Positions 12,601-23,313 of a DNA stretch of 64,000 nt are shown here, piece by piece (position 1 is the first letter of the stretch; each line of letters begins with the position of its first letter). The notes beneath the pieces were generated by a model, which did no database searches, was not told the DNA's origin, and saw nothing but the letters and a program-made list of their open reading frames with translations. The position numbers were made by a program, and so were the translations under genes. The stretch comes from Pestalotiopsis fici W106-1 (lineage: Eukaryota > Ascomycota > Sordariomycetes > Amphisphaeriales > Sporocadaceae). The stretch spans positions 1,860,001 through 1,924,000 of the forward strand of contig NW_006917093.1 of NCBI RefSeq assembly GCF_000516985.1, read 5' to 3'.

Positions 12601-13088
12601 GTATGCTACCACTCTCTGCAGGGTGCTGGCATCTCGAGTAGCTGTACACGTCTTGACCCTAGCAGCTGATGAGAGAAAGTTCCGATGGTTATTTCCTTTC
12701 TGAGTTTCAACTTACTCAGGATCCTCACAGCCATGCTGGCAACCAGAACCACAGAAGTCCGATGTGGTGCCGCAGAAGCCGTAATGGCTGCAACAGACAT
12801 TCAAAGGACAAAGAGCGGTCGAACCATACTGGCCGCACTCTGCAGTGGCATTGCAAGTACCTAAACACCCATCGCCGCAGAATTCGGGGCCGAATCCACA
12901 CCTGGCCACATCAGTCAGCCCTTTATACCGATGACAGGGTCAGCGCGGACTTACGATCCAAAGTGACTGCAACAGCCCTGTGAGCACGGGTTTAGGATGG
13001 AACAGGCGGCATTTTGCTGTCCCTGAGCGGGGAAGTTGTAAACGAACAAGAAAATAAAGAATGTAAGGTAGCCTAAGGCCGGATACAT
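6633..13088 (-). CDS. Killer-toxin-like GH18 chitinase (subgroup C type)
   Basis: Sixteen exons close in frame at 1825 residues: 13088-12955, 12901-12716, 12658-12267, 12208-11735, 11679-11655, 11573-11301, 11239-10758, 10684-10607, 10553-10290, 10240-8156, 8070-7672, 7606-7428, 7361-7353, 7279-7030, 6936-6799 and 6742-6633. A signal peptide (about 1-23) is followed by two Cys-rich chitin-binding (ChtBD1) modules to about residue 105, then the GH18 barrel (about 110-480). The catalytic DxxDxDxE motif near residue 237 is assembled across an intron. Cys-rich modules follow (about 490-770), then a long central region (exon 10). The C-terminal region contains DEFPFASTEEGG, which fits the D-E-[YF]-P-x-A...E-G-G core of NucA/NucB DNases. 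The family resembles the alpha subunit of yeast zymocin: secreted, chitin-binding and possibly antagonistic. The 9-nt exon 13 is the least certain. A LysM gene lies nearby. Confidence 0.88.
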
Positions 13089-14227
13089 GATGGACGAGAA
13101 TCAGCTTTTTGCGGAAAACTACCGACACATGATAGAGAGACAGGGAAAAAAAAAGGAGAGTGTCAGATATATGACTGGAAAAAAAAAAAAAAGAACTCCG
13201 GGTAGAAGGGCTACGGAGACACTCGAGTCTCCCCAGTCCCGCAGCCAGAGGCCAGAGGCCAGAGGTGAGCTATAGAAATGACCATCATGTTGCTCCTGTG
13301 AGTCTAGCTGGTGGACACACCAAAATATCAGCCCTCGCGATTCCGACTGAGACCGGTTCATTCCACAGGCGAGGCCATCTATCAAGCTGGTCTGAACGAC
13401 GGCCTGATATCTACACCTGCTGGCACTATCCGCTAACCGCTGGAGCGGAAATAAGCGCCGAGCCTCAACCACAGGAAGTTGAACCTAGCCCTTGTAAGTA
13501 TAGACAACTGCAAGCTAAGATGCGTGGTTTGTCAGGAGATTCTTCACTATAGCGCGCATGCTGGGATGGTCAAGCGGAGCCAAGGGTCGGACGGGTAGCC
13601 GCTCTGCACGAGTGTAATTCTCCTCTATATCCACATGGTACTGAAAAGCTTGTTCATGCTAGGGCACCAGTCACGGCGACTCGATAAAGCTTAAATGAAT
13701 CAAGCCTAACGCCGGCTGCAGTGGCCTTTACTAGACCCGGTCCACCGCAGAGCTGAAAGAATCCTCGTGCTATGCGAGGGACATTAGTCCTGATAAGTAC
13801 AAGTTTTGGCAAGTGTATGCCAGTTAATTACCCATATAACATACGAGTAATTAGTGGTCTACTATTACTAATTAAGGACGGAATTCCCACCAAGTTTCAC
13901 TAAGCGGCACGGCGCTTTTTCTGTTGATACTATGGATTGAGTAGCAGCGACCTAGCTTCTAGGCACTAATGGACCCGACTATGCCTGACTGTATGGCAAT
14001 TGGTAGTTATGAAATGATCAAATGGGTCAGCCTATCCGCCGTGGCCATTATCCCGAATTAGATGCCTTAGGTACCTAGGTAGTCATGATGTACCCGGTAA
14101 GGTTCTGCATAGGTCACTGTCTTTCAAGACTACCTAGAAAAAAAAGGAGAAAACATGAGCTCTCGAGAAGGCCCTTCCGATCTTAACCACGTTTTCCTAT
14201 CTACTAATTATGTTTAATTTACAGGGG
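13089..14227. other. Upstream region of the chitinase gene
   Basis: About 1.1 kb without a convincing gene. It should include the chitinase promoter (transcribed leftwards) and the 3' end of the next minus-strand gene. A 7-bp CCAGAGG tandem repeat lies near 13244-13266 and A-rich tracts lie at 13146-13192. The remaining sequence shows nothing I can name. Confidence 0.5.
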
Positions 14228-15452
14228 CTAGTCGGCCTCGTCCCCTTCGTCCAGCTCGTAGGGTGGACCAAGAGGGGCGTCCTCATCATACTGCTCACCG
14301 ACCAGACCCTGCACCCAAGCCGTATGGTCGCAAGGAAGCGACCCGCAGTACATGGCTTCAAGACCCTGAGCATCGTATGCACCCAAACGGTATTGCCGCA
14401 CGACGTTGCCGTCAGGGTCATACCATACGACTAGGAAATTTGCCTCTTTCGGATCTAGCGCCGTCAGGGTCTCTTCATCGGCAATGAAGATGAACCCTAT
14501 TTGGCATGCGGCATGGTAATCCGAGTAGAGTTCAGGCCAGTACGGTCCATCCTCGGACCACGATTCATCGGCCTCTTCGACATCTTCCCTGGCCAGCTTC
14601 TCAGCTTCGAGAGACGCCTTCAACCCCTCCTGCTTCTCCTCCTCATATATCTGCAGGTTGCGCCTGTAGCCCCAGGGATGGAGTAGCTGCGGCACGCGGA
14701 TGAAGATGCGTTGCCAATCACTGCCGAAATCATAGCGTTTGGGATCGTTGAAGATCTTTTGCGGCTCGTCTTCCAAGCTCCAGAGGAGGTTCGTCCAGAG
14801 GGCTGCCCAAGCCCCATCGGTGCCTGGTGCGTAGCAGGTGCGCAGCCAGATGAATGGTACAGCACTACGCTCGTGCGCCGAGGGGCGAGCTCTGGTAAGG
14901 ACAGCTTGATCACTCTCCGGCAAGTCAGCTACGTAAAAGAGGTTACGCTCTTGGAGTTTCTGATCATAACCCTACAACGAAGTTGGTCAGTTCCGCACGC
15001 AGACATGACCATGAATGCACCGGGGGACGCACCCATCGTTCAGTATAGCCCGCCTGGAGAAACTCCTGCACAATAGCAAGACCTTGCTGTTCATCGGGTA
15101 GCTGTGATTGGGCATCCCACTTCTCCTAGCGGTGGGAAGAATAAATTAGCCAGGTGTCAGACCTCAGGGCCGATAGGGACCGAAAGGGTTCGGCTAAGAT
15201 ACCGCACTCACTAGCAAGTACAAGTCCACCCCGAAGAGGCGGGTTTGCGCAGGGTTGAAGGCCATATCGAATGCAAACAAGAGGGCGAAACGGTCACAGG
15301 CTATCGTGGTACGAGAAGTCCTTGAAATGATTAGATCCTGCAAAGACGCCTGGCAAAGACTTATACCTCAGAGACGGTAGTGAACTTGGGGTCGTCAAGT
15401 CAAGCACGCGCTTGCGCTTAGGTCGGTGGACTTTGGCAAGCGCCGACCCGCC
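14228..15452 (-). CDS. Unrecognised protein in the chitinase/LysM block (5' end unresolved)
   Basis: Exons in order: ...-15367, 15320-15212, 15125-15033 and 14971-14228. All joints are phase-consistent with GT-AG borders. The first exon is open from about 15452, but no ATG is found there, so the start lies in an unseen upstream exon or has been lost. Visible features: a basic K/R-rich stretch, a conserved-looking hydrophobic run (CDRFALLFAFDMAFNPAQ, then LFGVDLYLL), a middle segment with an aromatic IWLRTCY motif, and an acidic C-terminus. No signal peptide, membrane span or catalytic motif recognised. It sits between the chitinase and the LysM gene, so a linked role is possible but only inferred from position. 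Confidence 0.6.
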
Positions 15453-16116
15453 TGTCCAGCGCTAACAACCTAGCGCTAGGGTTCCTGCATGCACCGGAAA
15501 TAGGGGTGTTCGTTAGTGGAGCGGAGCCCCCGGCCACCGCTGTATTATACTAGCTCCATTGCTAGGGATTAAGTCAGGGTATTTCGGTCCCATGTCCATT
15601 CGTGGATGTATCTCCAATAGGCATCTAGGTAGGTATATGATCTAGGGTATTGAGGCGCTTCCATAGGTATGTAAATTGGTATGACTAGTCAAGGCAAGAC
15701 ACTTGGTGCTATGGAACTTTTATGCAGGTACCTATCCATGCCGTGCAGTGAGTGGCCTCAGCAGAACCCGGGCTCATCTCCGGCCCTGAAAAAGTCGGCT
15801 CTACCGCATACGCCGTCGAGGACGGCTACAGGAGGAATTACTGTAGTGCCAAATTCTTGGAGAGACTTGTCCATGCCAGGGTCTTGCGCGGAATAGTTGC
15901 TGGGCCGGACGACTCCAGACCCTGCGGATCTAAATCCATATACATAGTTGGCAAGTCCATATGATAGCAGAACATAGGTACCTGTTATCCATGTGTCACG
16001 ATGGCCATCTGAGCCTTTAGACCACTGCTTCTCCCGTTTTTGTCAATGTTGACTGCCGTCTCTACATTCTCGTGAGCACAGGCGCCCCCAAGGAAAAGAA
16101 GAAAAAAACCTTCTCC
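15453..16116. other. Divergent upstream region of the LysM gene
   Basis: Between the minus-strand unknown gene and the plus-strand LysM gene. It contains several CCTAGGTA/TACCTAGG-like palindromic words common in fungal intergenic DNA. It may hold the missing 5' exon of the unknown gene. No clear regulatory site was identified. Confidence 0.4.
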
Positions 16117-18874
16117 ATGTCGACTCGTGTAGGTTCCTCGCTGAGGAGCTCTACGCTCAGAATTGCTGCGCCATGGTTACTGTTGATGGCCCCGGGCTGC
16201 TTAGGTATTCAGCTCTTTGACAGCACCAGTGCAGTTCCTTCTTCCATTCCTGCAGACTGTGCTACTGCCTTGACAGCGAACATCACCTGCGAAGTGCTCG
16301 TCTCCGCGGCGTCCGTTTCCAACCAACAATACATCGATGTAGCAACTCTGGATTCATTATGCACAACGACATGCTCGCAGTCGCTGCTTTCGTTCCAACA
16401 AGATGTGGAGAGCACATGCGGATCAGCCCCTTACGCCTTTGACGAGACCAGAAACCAGACTATATCCTCCGTCGTGGATCCGCTGGTATGGGCTTACAAT
16501 GTTGCATGCCTATCGAGCAGCAATACATTCTGCTACCCGGCAGTCCTAAACGCGTCCAGTGGTCTGACGGAATGCTCAGACTGCTTGCTCCAGTATGAGG
16601 CAGCCAGTACGTAATATCGAGAATCACTTCCTACCTCTTTGGGCAGCCATGGAGACCGACCGGACCGTCCTCCAAAGTCACACAACCGGCAGATGGGCCC
16701 ACGCCGGAAATTCCTTCTCAGCATACAGAACTATACCGAGAAAATACTAACCACTGATACTTTAGTGCTGAACTCTGACTATGGAAGAGTTAGATTTGAC
16801 CCAGACTCCTTCTCCACGCAGTTGTCGTCGTGCGGCATTGCGGCGACGAGCTACCCCTATACTGACCCCCCAGCAACGAGCACGACAGCCACAGGCACAA
16901 GCACCACGACAGCGCCAACTCAAACTTGCACCGGAACGAGCTACGTTGTTCAGTCAAGCGACACCTGTGGCTCCATTGCCCAGGCAAACTCTATAGCCAC
17001 GGATCGCTTTTTGAGCGAGAACAGTCTGGATTACAACTGCACAACCCTCAAGACGGGAAACACTGTCTGTCTAGGAGCTAGCTGCGCGCTTTACGAGGTC
17101 CAACCCAATGATACTTGCGATTCTATCCTGGCAGATGAAACCTTTTACCTGACACAGTTGCTATCATGGAACCCGTGGGTCTACTTGTAACATCGTCCCC
17201 GATAACATGATTGCTAATCTTTCACCAGTACTATCTATGCCGATTGTAGCAATTTGGATTCCATGGTCGGCAGGGAAATCTGCATATCGTCAGTTGAAGC
17301 AACTCCCTTTACGGCTTTCATAGAAGTTCCCTAACAGACTGAGCTTTAGACCGCCAGGCTCCACTACCTGGGATGTTCAGCCACAGAACATTACAACGAG
17401 CTGGAACGTGTAAGAAACCTCTCCACACCCAGAAGGAGCATCTTCCCTGACATATACAGAACATTTGTGATGCCGACGACTGTCTTCACCACTCTCCCAG
17501 AGCAGACGTCAGTTCCTACCTACAACACCACCTATCTGGCACCGACAACACCCATAAACATTACCACGATCACGGCAACAGCCGATCCTACTGCCATTGA
17601 ATCCGTAGGTGGATTGCATCTCCTAGTACTGGACTTTGTCTATGCAACCAACTCGCTTTGACTCTTTGCAACCATCCTTTTCCATCCCTGAAAATCGAGT
17701 CGACGCTGACATATGCTCTAGTATGTTTCCTTGCTGGTCTACTGTCCCATATCATATAATGACACGATGGACGGGTGGACCATTCCTGACCTGCCTGACA
17801 CCTGCGCCGACGCCTTGTCATCTTACTGCCAACCACCGGCTGACGCGACAATGCCGCCCAGTACCAGTTTCGACGCGACCTGTTACCCGAGCTACTGGGA
17901 CAATCTAGCCACAGCCACAGGCACATCGGTGGCAACAACGACGACAACGAGCGGTCCACCCGGGCCCACACAGACTGGTGTCGCTAGTGACTGTGATGCG
18001 TGGTATGTCGTTCAAGACAACGACTCATGTTCAGGGATCGTGGAGATGTACGGAAATTTCACGCTGGACCAGTTCTACAGGTAGGAATCCCAGCAGACTC
18101 GCCTGCGGCTGTTTTGAATGGATCCACCGTCCACTTATGCTTACACTGTGATAGTTGGAACCCGGCCGTTGGATCAAGCTGTCAGTACTTGGGCGTTGGC
18201 TACGCCGTGTGTATTGGCATATCTGATGGGTCCACGTCGTCAACTACAGGAACCACAATCAGCGCCACCGCGACGACAACCACCAGCAGTGCCCCCTCCC
18301 CCATCATGCCAAGCACAGACCCCAGCTGTACCAGCTACTACTATGTACAGAACGGCGACTCCTGTTATGACATTGAGCAGGAATATGATATTACTGCTGA
18401 TGAGGTACGTGCCGAGTTATTCAGCTCCACCCCTTCTCTGTGGCATGAAGGCGTATACTGACATGTCCGAAACAGTTCAACAAGTGGAATCCGTACATCG
18501 GATCGGACTGTGCCAACCTATGGGCGAGCGAATACATCTGCGTCGGCGCACCCGCGACCGGCACGCCCTCTACGGCGATGACGGCAACCCAAACGGCGAC
18601 GTCAACGGCAACTGCGCCTTCCCCATTGGAACCAAGCACGGTATCTGACTGTACGGCGTACCACTACGTTGTATCTGGCGACTCGTGCTTTGACATCGAG
18701 CAGCAGTACGACATCACCGCGGACCAGGTAAAGGCCCCTGTCCCCATGATCCTCTTTGCGATGTGGGAAGAAACTGATCGTGTTTAGTTCAACGAATGGA
18801 ATCCCTATGTCGGATCGGGCTGCGCCAATCTCTGGGCTGGTTACTATGTTTGCGTTGCGGCACCCACTTCCTAG
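16117..18874 (+). CDS. Secreted protein with five LysM domains
   Basis: Nine exons close in frame at 703 residues: 16117-16606, 16766-17174, 17229-17288, 17350-17409, 17460-17604, 17722-18080, 18155-18404, 18476-18727 and 18788-18874. The start is the ATG at 16117, followed by a hydrophobic signal peptide ending near GCLG. A Cys-containing N-terminal region (about 30-190) comes first. Five LysM modules follow, at about 222-267, 272-319, 480-526, 566-614 and 652-700, joined by Ser/Thr-rich linkers. LysM modules 3-5 show a Y-x-V-Q/S-x-x-D-S-C start and a WNP motif. LysM domains bind chitin or its fragments. In fungi such proteins protect the wall from chitinases, hide chitin from hosts, or bind prey chitin. 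It is the near neighbour of the killer-toxin-like chitinase. No catalytic domain is visible. Confidence 0.88.
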
Positions 18875-19371
18875 TCGAGGCAGGAAGCTTGTGAACTGCG
18901 GGTAAATCAGTCTTCTCACTCTGATTGAGCCGTTGGCATCATCCGCGTTTGAACCAGGCACATTTTCACGCCCAGTAGTCGGGTGTGATTATGGGAAGCT
19001 GTATTGGCTGACTACGCGATTGGTTTTCAACCTCCGCCTCGGCCATCGAGGACGATGCCCCTGGGAGAGGGGATAGTTGTCATGATAGATATTATATGGC
19101 ATCGGATAACATAGTCCATATTATGAGTTTTATCGCGTTTACATATCTTATTTAATTGCTGTATTTGTTTTTTTTCGGAATTTTCTAGTTTACCCAATGA
19201 GGCATGCAAACCCAATCTCGGTCGATGAAAGAAAAGTCCAATAGTTGTCCACACGTCCAACAAGGGGATCGGGTGTATTGAACAGTTGAATTGAAATTCC
19301 ATTCCCCTGGCTTCATTTAGTCTAATCACTCTCAAGACAGCTTAACCAAATCCTACTCGTCACCATCACCA
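18875..19371. other. Convergent intergenic region
   Basis: Shared 3' region of the LysM gene (+) and the C2H2 gene (-). It holds a 27-bp element (about 19270-19296) that recurs near 22049-22075 with one mismatch in its core. Nothing else recognised. Confidence 0.4.
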
Positions 19372-20721
19372 TCACGTCCAAATTCGCGTTTGCACATTGC
19401 GGTGCTTCTCTCTGCGCCCCCTATTCATCCGACGCATAGAGAGGCCATGGACCGTCTCCATGTGCCGTATGAGATTGTCCTTTCGTGGATTGTCCTTTGG
19501 AAAATTGCAACCTTCAATGCTGCACGGGAAGCTCAAAGAAAATTCCCCGTGTTTTCGGGAGGCCAGATGGCGCTCCACGTCCCTCCAATTCTTGGCCGTG
19601 TAATCGCAGTCGCTGTGGGTGCAGCAGTAAAGGCTGACTGTCTTCTTTCTGTACTTTGGATGGCTGGATGATGAGGGTATCAAGAGAGTGCTCGACAAGG
19701 ATGGCTCTCGTTGGCCCGGTGTCGGTGTCAGTGGAGCCTCCATTGACAGTTGAAATGCATCATACCAATCTGAAGAGTTGGTTGGAAGTGCAGGGGACAT
19801 AATCCGGTCAGACGAAAGACTTGCTTCAGCGGTGGGTGTCAGTGCAGAAAGTGATGGATATCCAGTCATAGGTTGTAAAGCGCCTAGTGCTTGAAGTGAG
19901 GCTTGATGATCCACGTGGCTGCTGGCAGCCTCCGGGTCTACGGAGGATGAAATCTGCGCGACCGATGATGCACTCATGAAGTCGCTTTCTCCCAGTAACT
20001 CGGACTGTATGTATTTGTCAGACATTATGGATGGTCTTAGGGTGTGCCGAGATATCTTACATGATATATTGGAAACTGGTTGGCTTGGTGTAGCAGCATT
20101 GAAGTGTTGCCGTTCGGGAGTTCCCCATCCTCAAAAAGTGATCTACCCGGCGTGACATACTTCAGTTGTATATCTAAAGGGTCAAAGATTTCTGTGGCCA
20201 CGCAAGACTGTATGGGCTCTTGGTTGATAGATGTCTGTAATATTGACCGAGGTAAGTAACTATGGAATAAATAACTATGAGTGTGCACTTACCAGGCCCT
20301 GCGAGATGTCGTTGACTTGACCATCTCGTCCTGGGGCCTGGCTTGTGTGACTATGTAGACCATATTGAGACAGAGTATCATTATTCCATGAAAACTCCGT
20401 TTCAAGCAGCTTGCTAGGTTGCAAAGCTGACACGGTCGACGTAGAACAAACCAGGTTACCCATAGACGAGATGGAAGGTGCATCAGGCAGGGATCGTGAA
20501 TTGCCCGGGTCAAAAGAGTGGTTCAAATCCGTGTCAATGACTTCAGGACGACTGGCTCTCCCAAACCAGTGTCCGTCAGTCAGGTGACGTGGAAATGAAC
20601 TACTCTCAAGACCCGAGGCAATCAACGATCCCATACCAGATACAACTTCATCTGTCATAGGTAACCATAGCTTGTCCTGCATCTGCGTGCAGCGACAACA
20701 TTGGCACTGCATGTAATCCAT
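19372..20721 (-). CDS. C2H2 zinc-finger transcription factor
   Basis: Exons 20721-20293, 20234-20061 and 20004-19372 join in phase (411 residues). Two C2H2-like fingers lie near the C-terminus. The first (about 327-352) has the form C-x4-C with HLASRKH. The second (about 361-387) has C-x4-C then HMETVH. Both are followed by a basic RRMNRGRREKHR stretch. The N-terminal 300 residues are Ser-rich with scattered acidic residues, like a low-complexity activation region. The finger pair with an extended first His spacing is typical of fungal regulators of unknown targets. It likely acts in the nucleus. The upstream region has a CCAAT cluster and a 29-nt poly-T tract. Confidence 0.8.
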
Positions 20722-21029
20722 CTTGGATCTTCCTAAACTTTCCTATATTGTAAAATCTCTGTGTTGCCGGTACTCATGCGGTGCACAAGGCTATCGTATA
20801 AATTTTGTGGTGAGTAGGTAGATATCGACGTCGAAATTGGTTCGTTGCCACGTAAAATGAAACTCGATCCACTGTTCCCAATATTGGACGTTTTCTCACA
20901 CGTTCTTCGTGAATCACGACGGACGCGGGGAGATGAGAAGATGCCAACGTTGAATTGTGGAACAGGGCAAAACCAGATTGGTGCAAGCAGAAATCATACC
21001 ACCCGCGCACGCAGGTGTAGATGACTCTC

Positions 21030-21031
<2 letters not shown>

Positions 21032-21060
<29 letters not shown>
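21032..21060. repeat. Poly-T microsatellite (29 T)
   Basis: An uninterrupted run of 29 T about 310 bp upstream of the C2H2 start codon. Such dA:dT tracts can keep fungal promoters nucleosome-poor. It could equally be neutral or an assembly-length artefact. Confidence 0.8.
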
Positions 21061-21249
21061 GGTTCTAGCGAACCAGTAACGTAAGCTCCTCGGAATGATA
21101 TGGTCGTCGAGTCTGAAGTTAAGGTGTTGTAATCAGGCGTTCTCATTAGGCGTTGTCATCAGGCGTTGTCGTAAGCATTTGTTGGTGCGGAATGAAATGG
21201 AACCGTGCCTACTTTTATGGATTTCCTAACAGAACTGATGGTCAACGAG

Positions 21250-21404
21250 AATGATTGGCTTTGACCAATCGGCTCGGTCAGGGCTGTGCCACCACCACTA
21301 CGCATGCAAGAAATGGCCTCACGCTCGATTTTATCCAATCATTCGCTCAGGTGATCCAAGCCTCCCGCATTGAGGCCAATCGAACAGCCAAGAATTAGCC
21401 AATC
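21250..21404. promoter_or_regulatory. Cluster of five CCAAT boxes
   Basis: Five CCAAT or ATTGG pentamers occur within about 155 bp (near 21254, 21265, 21336, 21376 and 21400), several extended to CCAATCGG or CCAATCG. CCAAT is the core site of the Hap (CBF/NF-Y) complex, with CCAATCA/G preferred in fungi. The cluster lies 530-690 bp upstream of the C2H2 gene, so it could regulate that gene. Binding is inferred. Confidence 0.45.
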
Positions 21405-22183
21405 GGATATAGGAGACAGGAGGTCTTTGGCGAAGCCAACAGAACAAGACATCACCCACCGATGCAGGACTCGGGCACTTGAGATTTTCGGTCAAGGTAT
21501 TGCAGCGGCTACGCAATCGAGGCCTGTCAACCCACCCTGCATAACCACGTCGTCGTTGTGTAGGGCCTCATGCACTCATCATCACATTGCCCTCGCAGCG
21601 CAAGAGTGCGCACTATACGCCTTGGCTCCGCCTCAATTCCCCCACAATCATGGAAAGTCAGTGATTGAGTAATAATCGTGTGGCCAATAGACGAGGTAAA
21701 TGCCAAGACGTTTGCGTCTGCGACGGCATTGGTTGTCTCTCCATCTGCGCAGAAGTGAATTATTGCATGCTGGAGCTTATCCATGGCCACAAAACGATTG
21801 CGGTATTCTTTAGCCTTGCCTCATTGTGCCTCTTAGGCAAAGAGTTTTGGGCAGCGTGCGTCTGTATGACAGAAGCTATCACTTTTGTCAAGTTCACCCA
21901 GGGCTAGACGTGACAGACTGGTTTTGCAATGAAATATAGCTGGCAAGCCTTCAATATGGTCTGAATTGAATGTAAAAGAGCAGATGTCGCAAATTAAAAG
22001 CCGCCATCTGCAAAGTCTGACCAGCGATTGTGTCAACTTCATGAGCTTCGGGTGTATTGAACAATTGAATTGAATAAGTGACCACCACAGCAGAAAGACC
22101 TTTCCGCTCTTCATCGCCCCTCTCACTGCTTATTATCATTATTTCTCTATCCCTTAGAGGTCTCCTAATCGGTACATATAAAT

Positions 22184-23313
22184 CTATTTTGCCAACATTT
22201 TGTTGACCTGGATTAACCCCGGCGCTGCCAATGTCTCTGCTGCAATGTCATCCGCGTCAGCAAAGTTGGACGCCTTTGTCAGTGCCGCAATGCTCAGACC
22301 GTCCATAACATTTTCCGTGTAGGGAAATTCAGCATCAAACGTAATGGTATCTCCAAAGCCCTGAACATTGGAAATGGGCACCGAGATGGGCAGTTGTTGC
22401 CCCGTGAGGTATGTGATGAACAGATTCTCCTCCGAGATACTGCCAACTTTGATCCCGGCACTGCTGAGATCGGCCGAAAACTTGAGCGTCATGTCCTTGG
22501 CCTCGGGCGTCGTCATGACTTCGAGCACTGGAAAAGTGGGAATAGGAATCGCCGATATGTCAAACGGACACGACACGATGAACTGCTGCAGCGCGGAAAA
22601 GGCAAACGGGCCCGTATTAGTTGTTAGAAACGGCTTCTCGGACGGGCTGCGCTTGAGCATGAAGCGGTAAAAGCCGTTCTGCTCGCCCTCTTGGCCAATG
22701 ATGGAGGCGACTTGGCGAATGATGCCGCTGGCGTCGCCATTGTCGGCAAAGGACTTTTCTGCGCTGGCGAGCGTGCCCAGAACGACGCTGGAAAAGGTGA
22801 CGGCTAATGACAAGGCCGATTCCAGATCGACAGAGGGGAATTTGTACTCGCAGGGAGCCGGTATGAGTGTTGCATTGAAGTGATTCAATACTTCGAGCGC
22901 ACTTATCACGTGAAGCTCTTCTTGCTGCGAGAGGTCAGTATCATTTGGAAAGCTGCAATGCTGTACGGAATACTTACCGCTTTGACTGTTTGTAGTATCT
23001 CGAGTATCTCTGCAGTATCGCTCATTCCTGGAGCTGATTGATACCCCTCCACATTGTTGGTAATATTGTCTATCAATGACGAGAAAAATGCTACTTCAAA
23101 CTGCTCATTGAATGCAATGAGCTGGAAATTTGCTACGCCATCTTCGCTCAGCTCTATCGGAGGCTTTGAGTTTGACAGTGAACCGCCTGCTGTCGTCTGT
23201 ATCTGCATGAGCTGCTGGTTGTCGGGGTTGGGAAAGCCATCAGTCGAAGGAATGGCGTAAGCTGTCGCGAGCCCCAGTAGGGCGGCGGCGTTAATCAGAT
23301 CTCTGCAAATCAT
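22184..23313 (-). CDS. LsdA-like late sexual development protein (ferritin-like)
   Basis: Exons 23313-22978 and 22924-22184 (358 residues, phase 0 joint). A signal peptide covers about residues 1-20 (ends near AYAIP). The family signature regions are visible: FQLIAFNEQFEVAFFSSLID in exon 1, then EELHVISALEVLNHFN and LIPAPCEYKFPSVDLESA after the splice. This is the four-helix ferritin-like core of the fungal late-sexual-development (LsdA) family. Members are secreted, many are induced in development or stress, and a metal-binding role is suggested by fold but not shown. The usual E-x-x-H helix motif is present as EELH. Neighbouring genes are unrelated. Confidence 0.85.

Larger units (their letters stand above)
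20722..22183. other. Long upstream region of the C2H2 gene
   Basis: About 1.46 kb with no convincing gene. It contains a poly-T run, three degenerate 15-bp repeats (about 21133-21174, AGGCGTTGTCATC-like), the CCAAT cluster described separately, and the second copy of the 27-bp element. The right end is the 3' flank of the LsdA-like gene. Confidence 0.5.
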
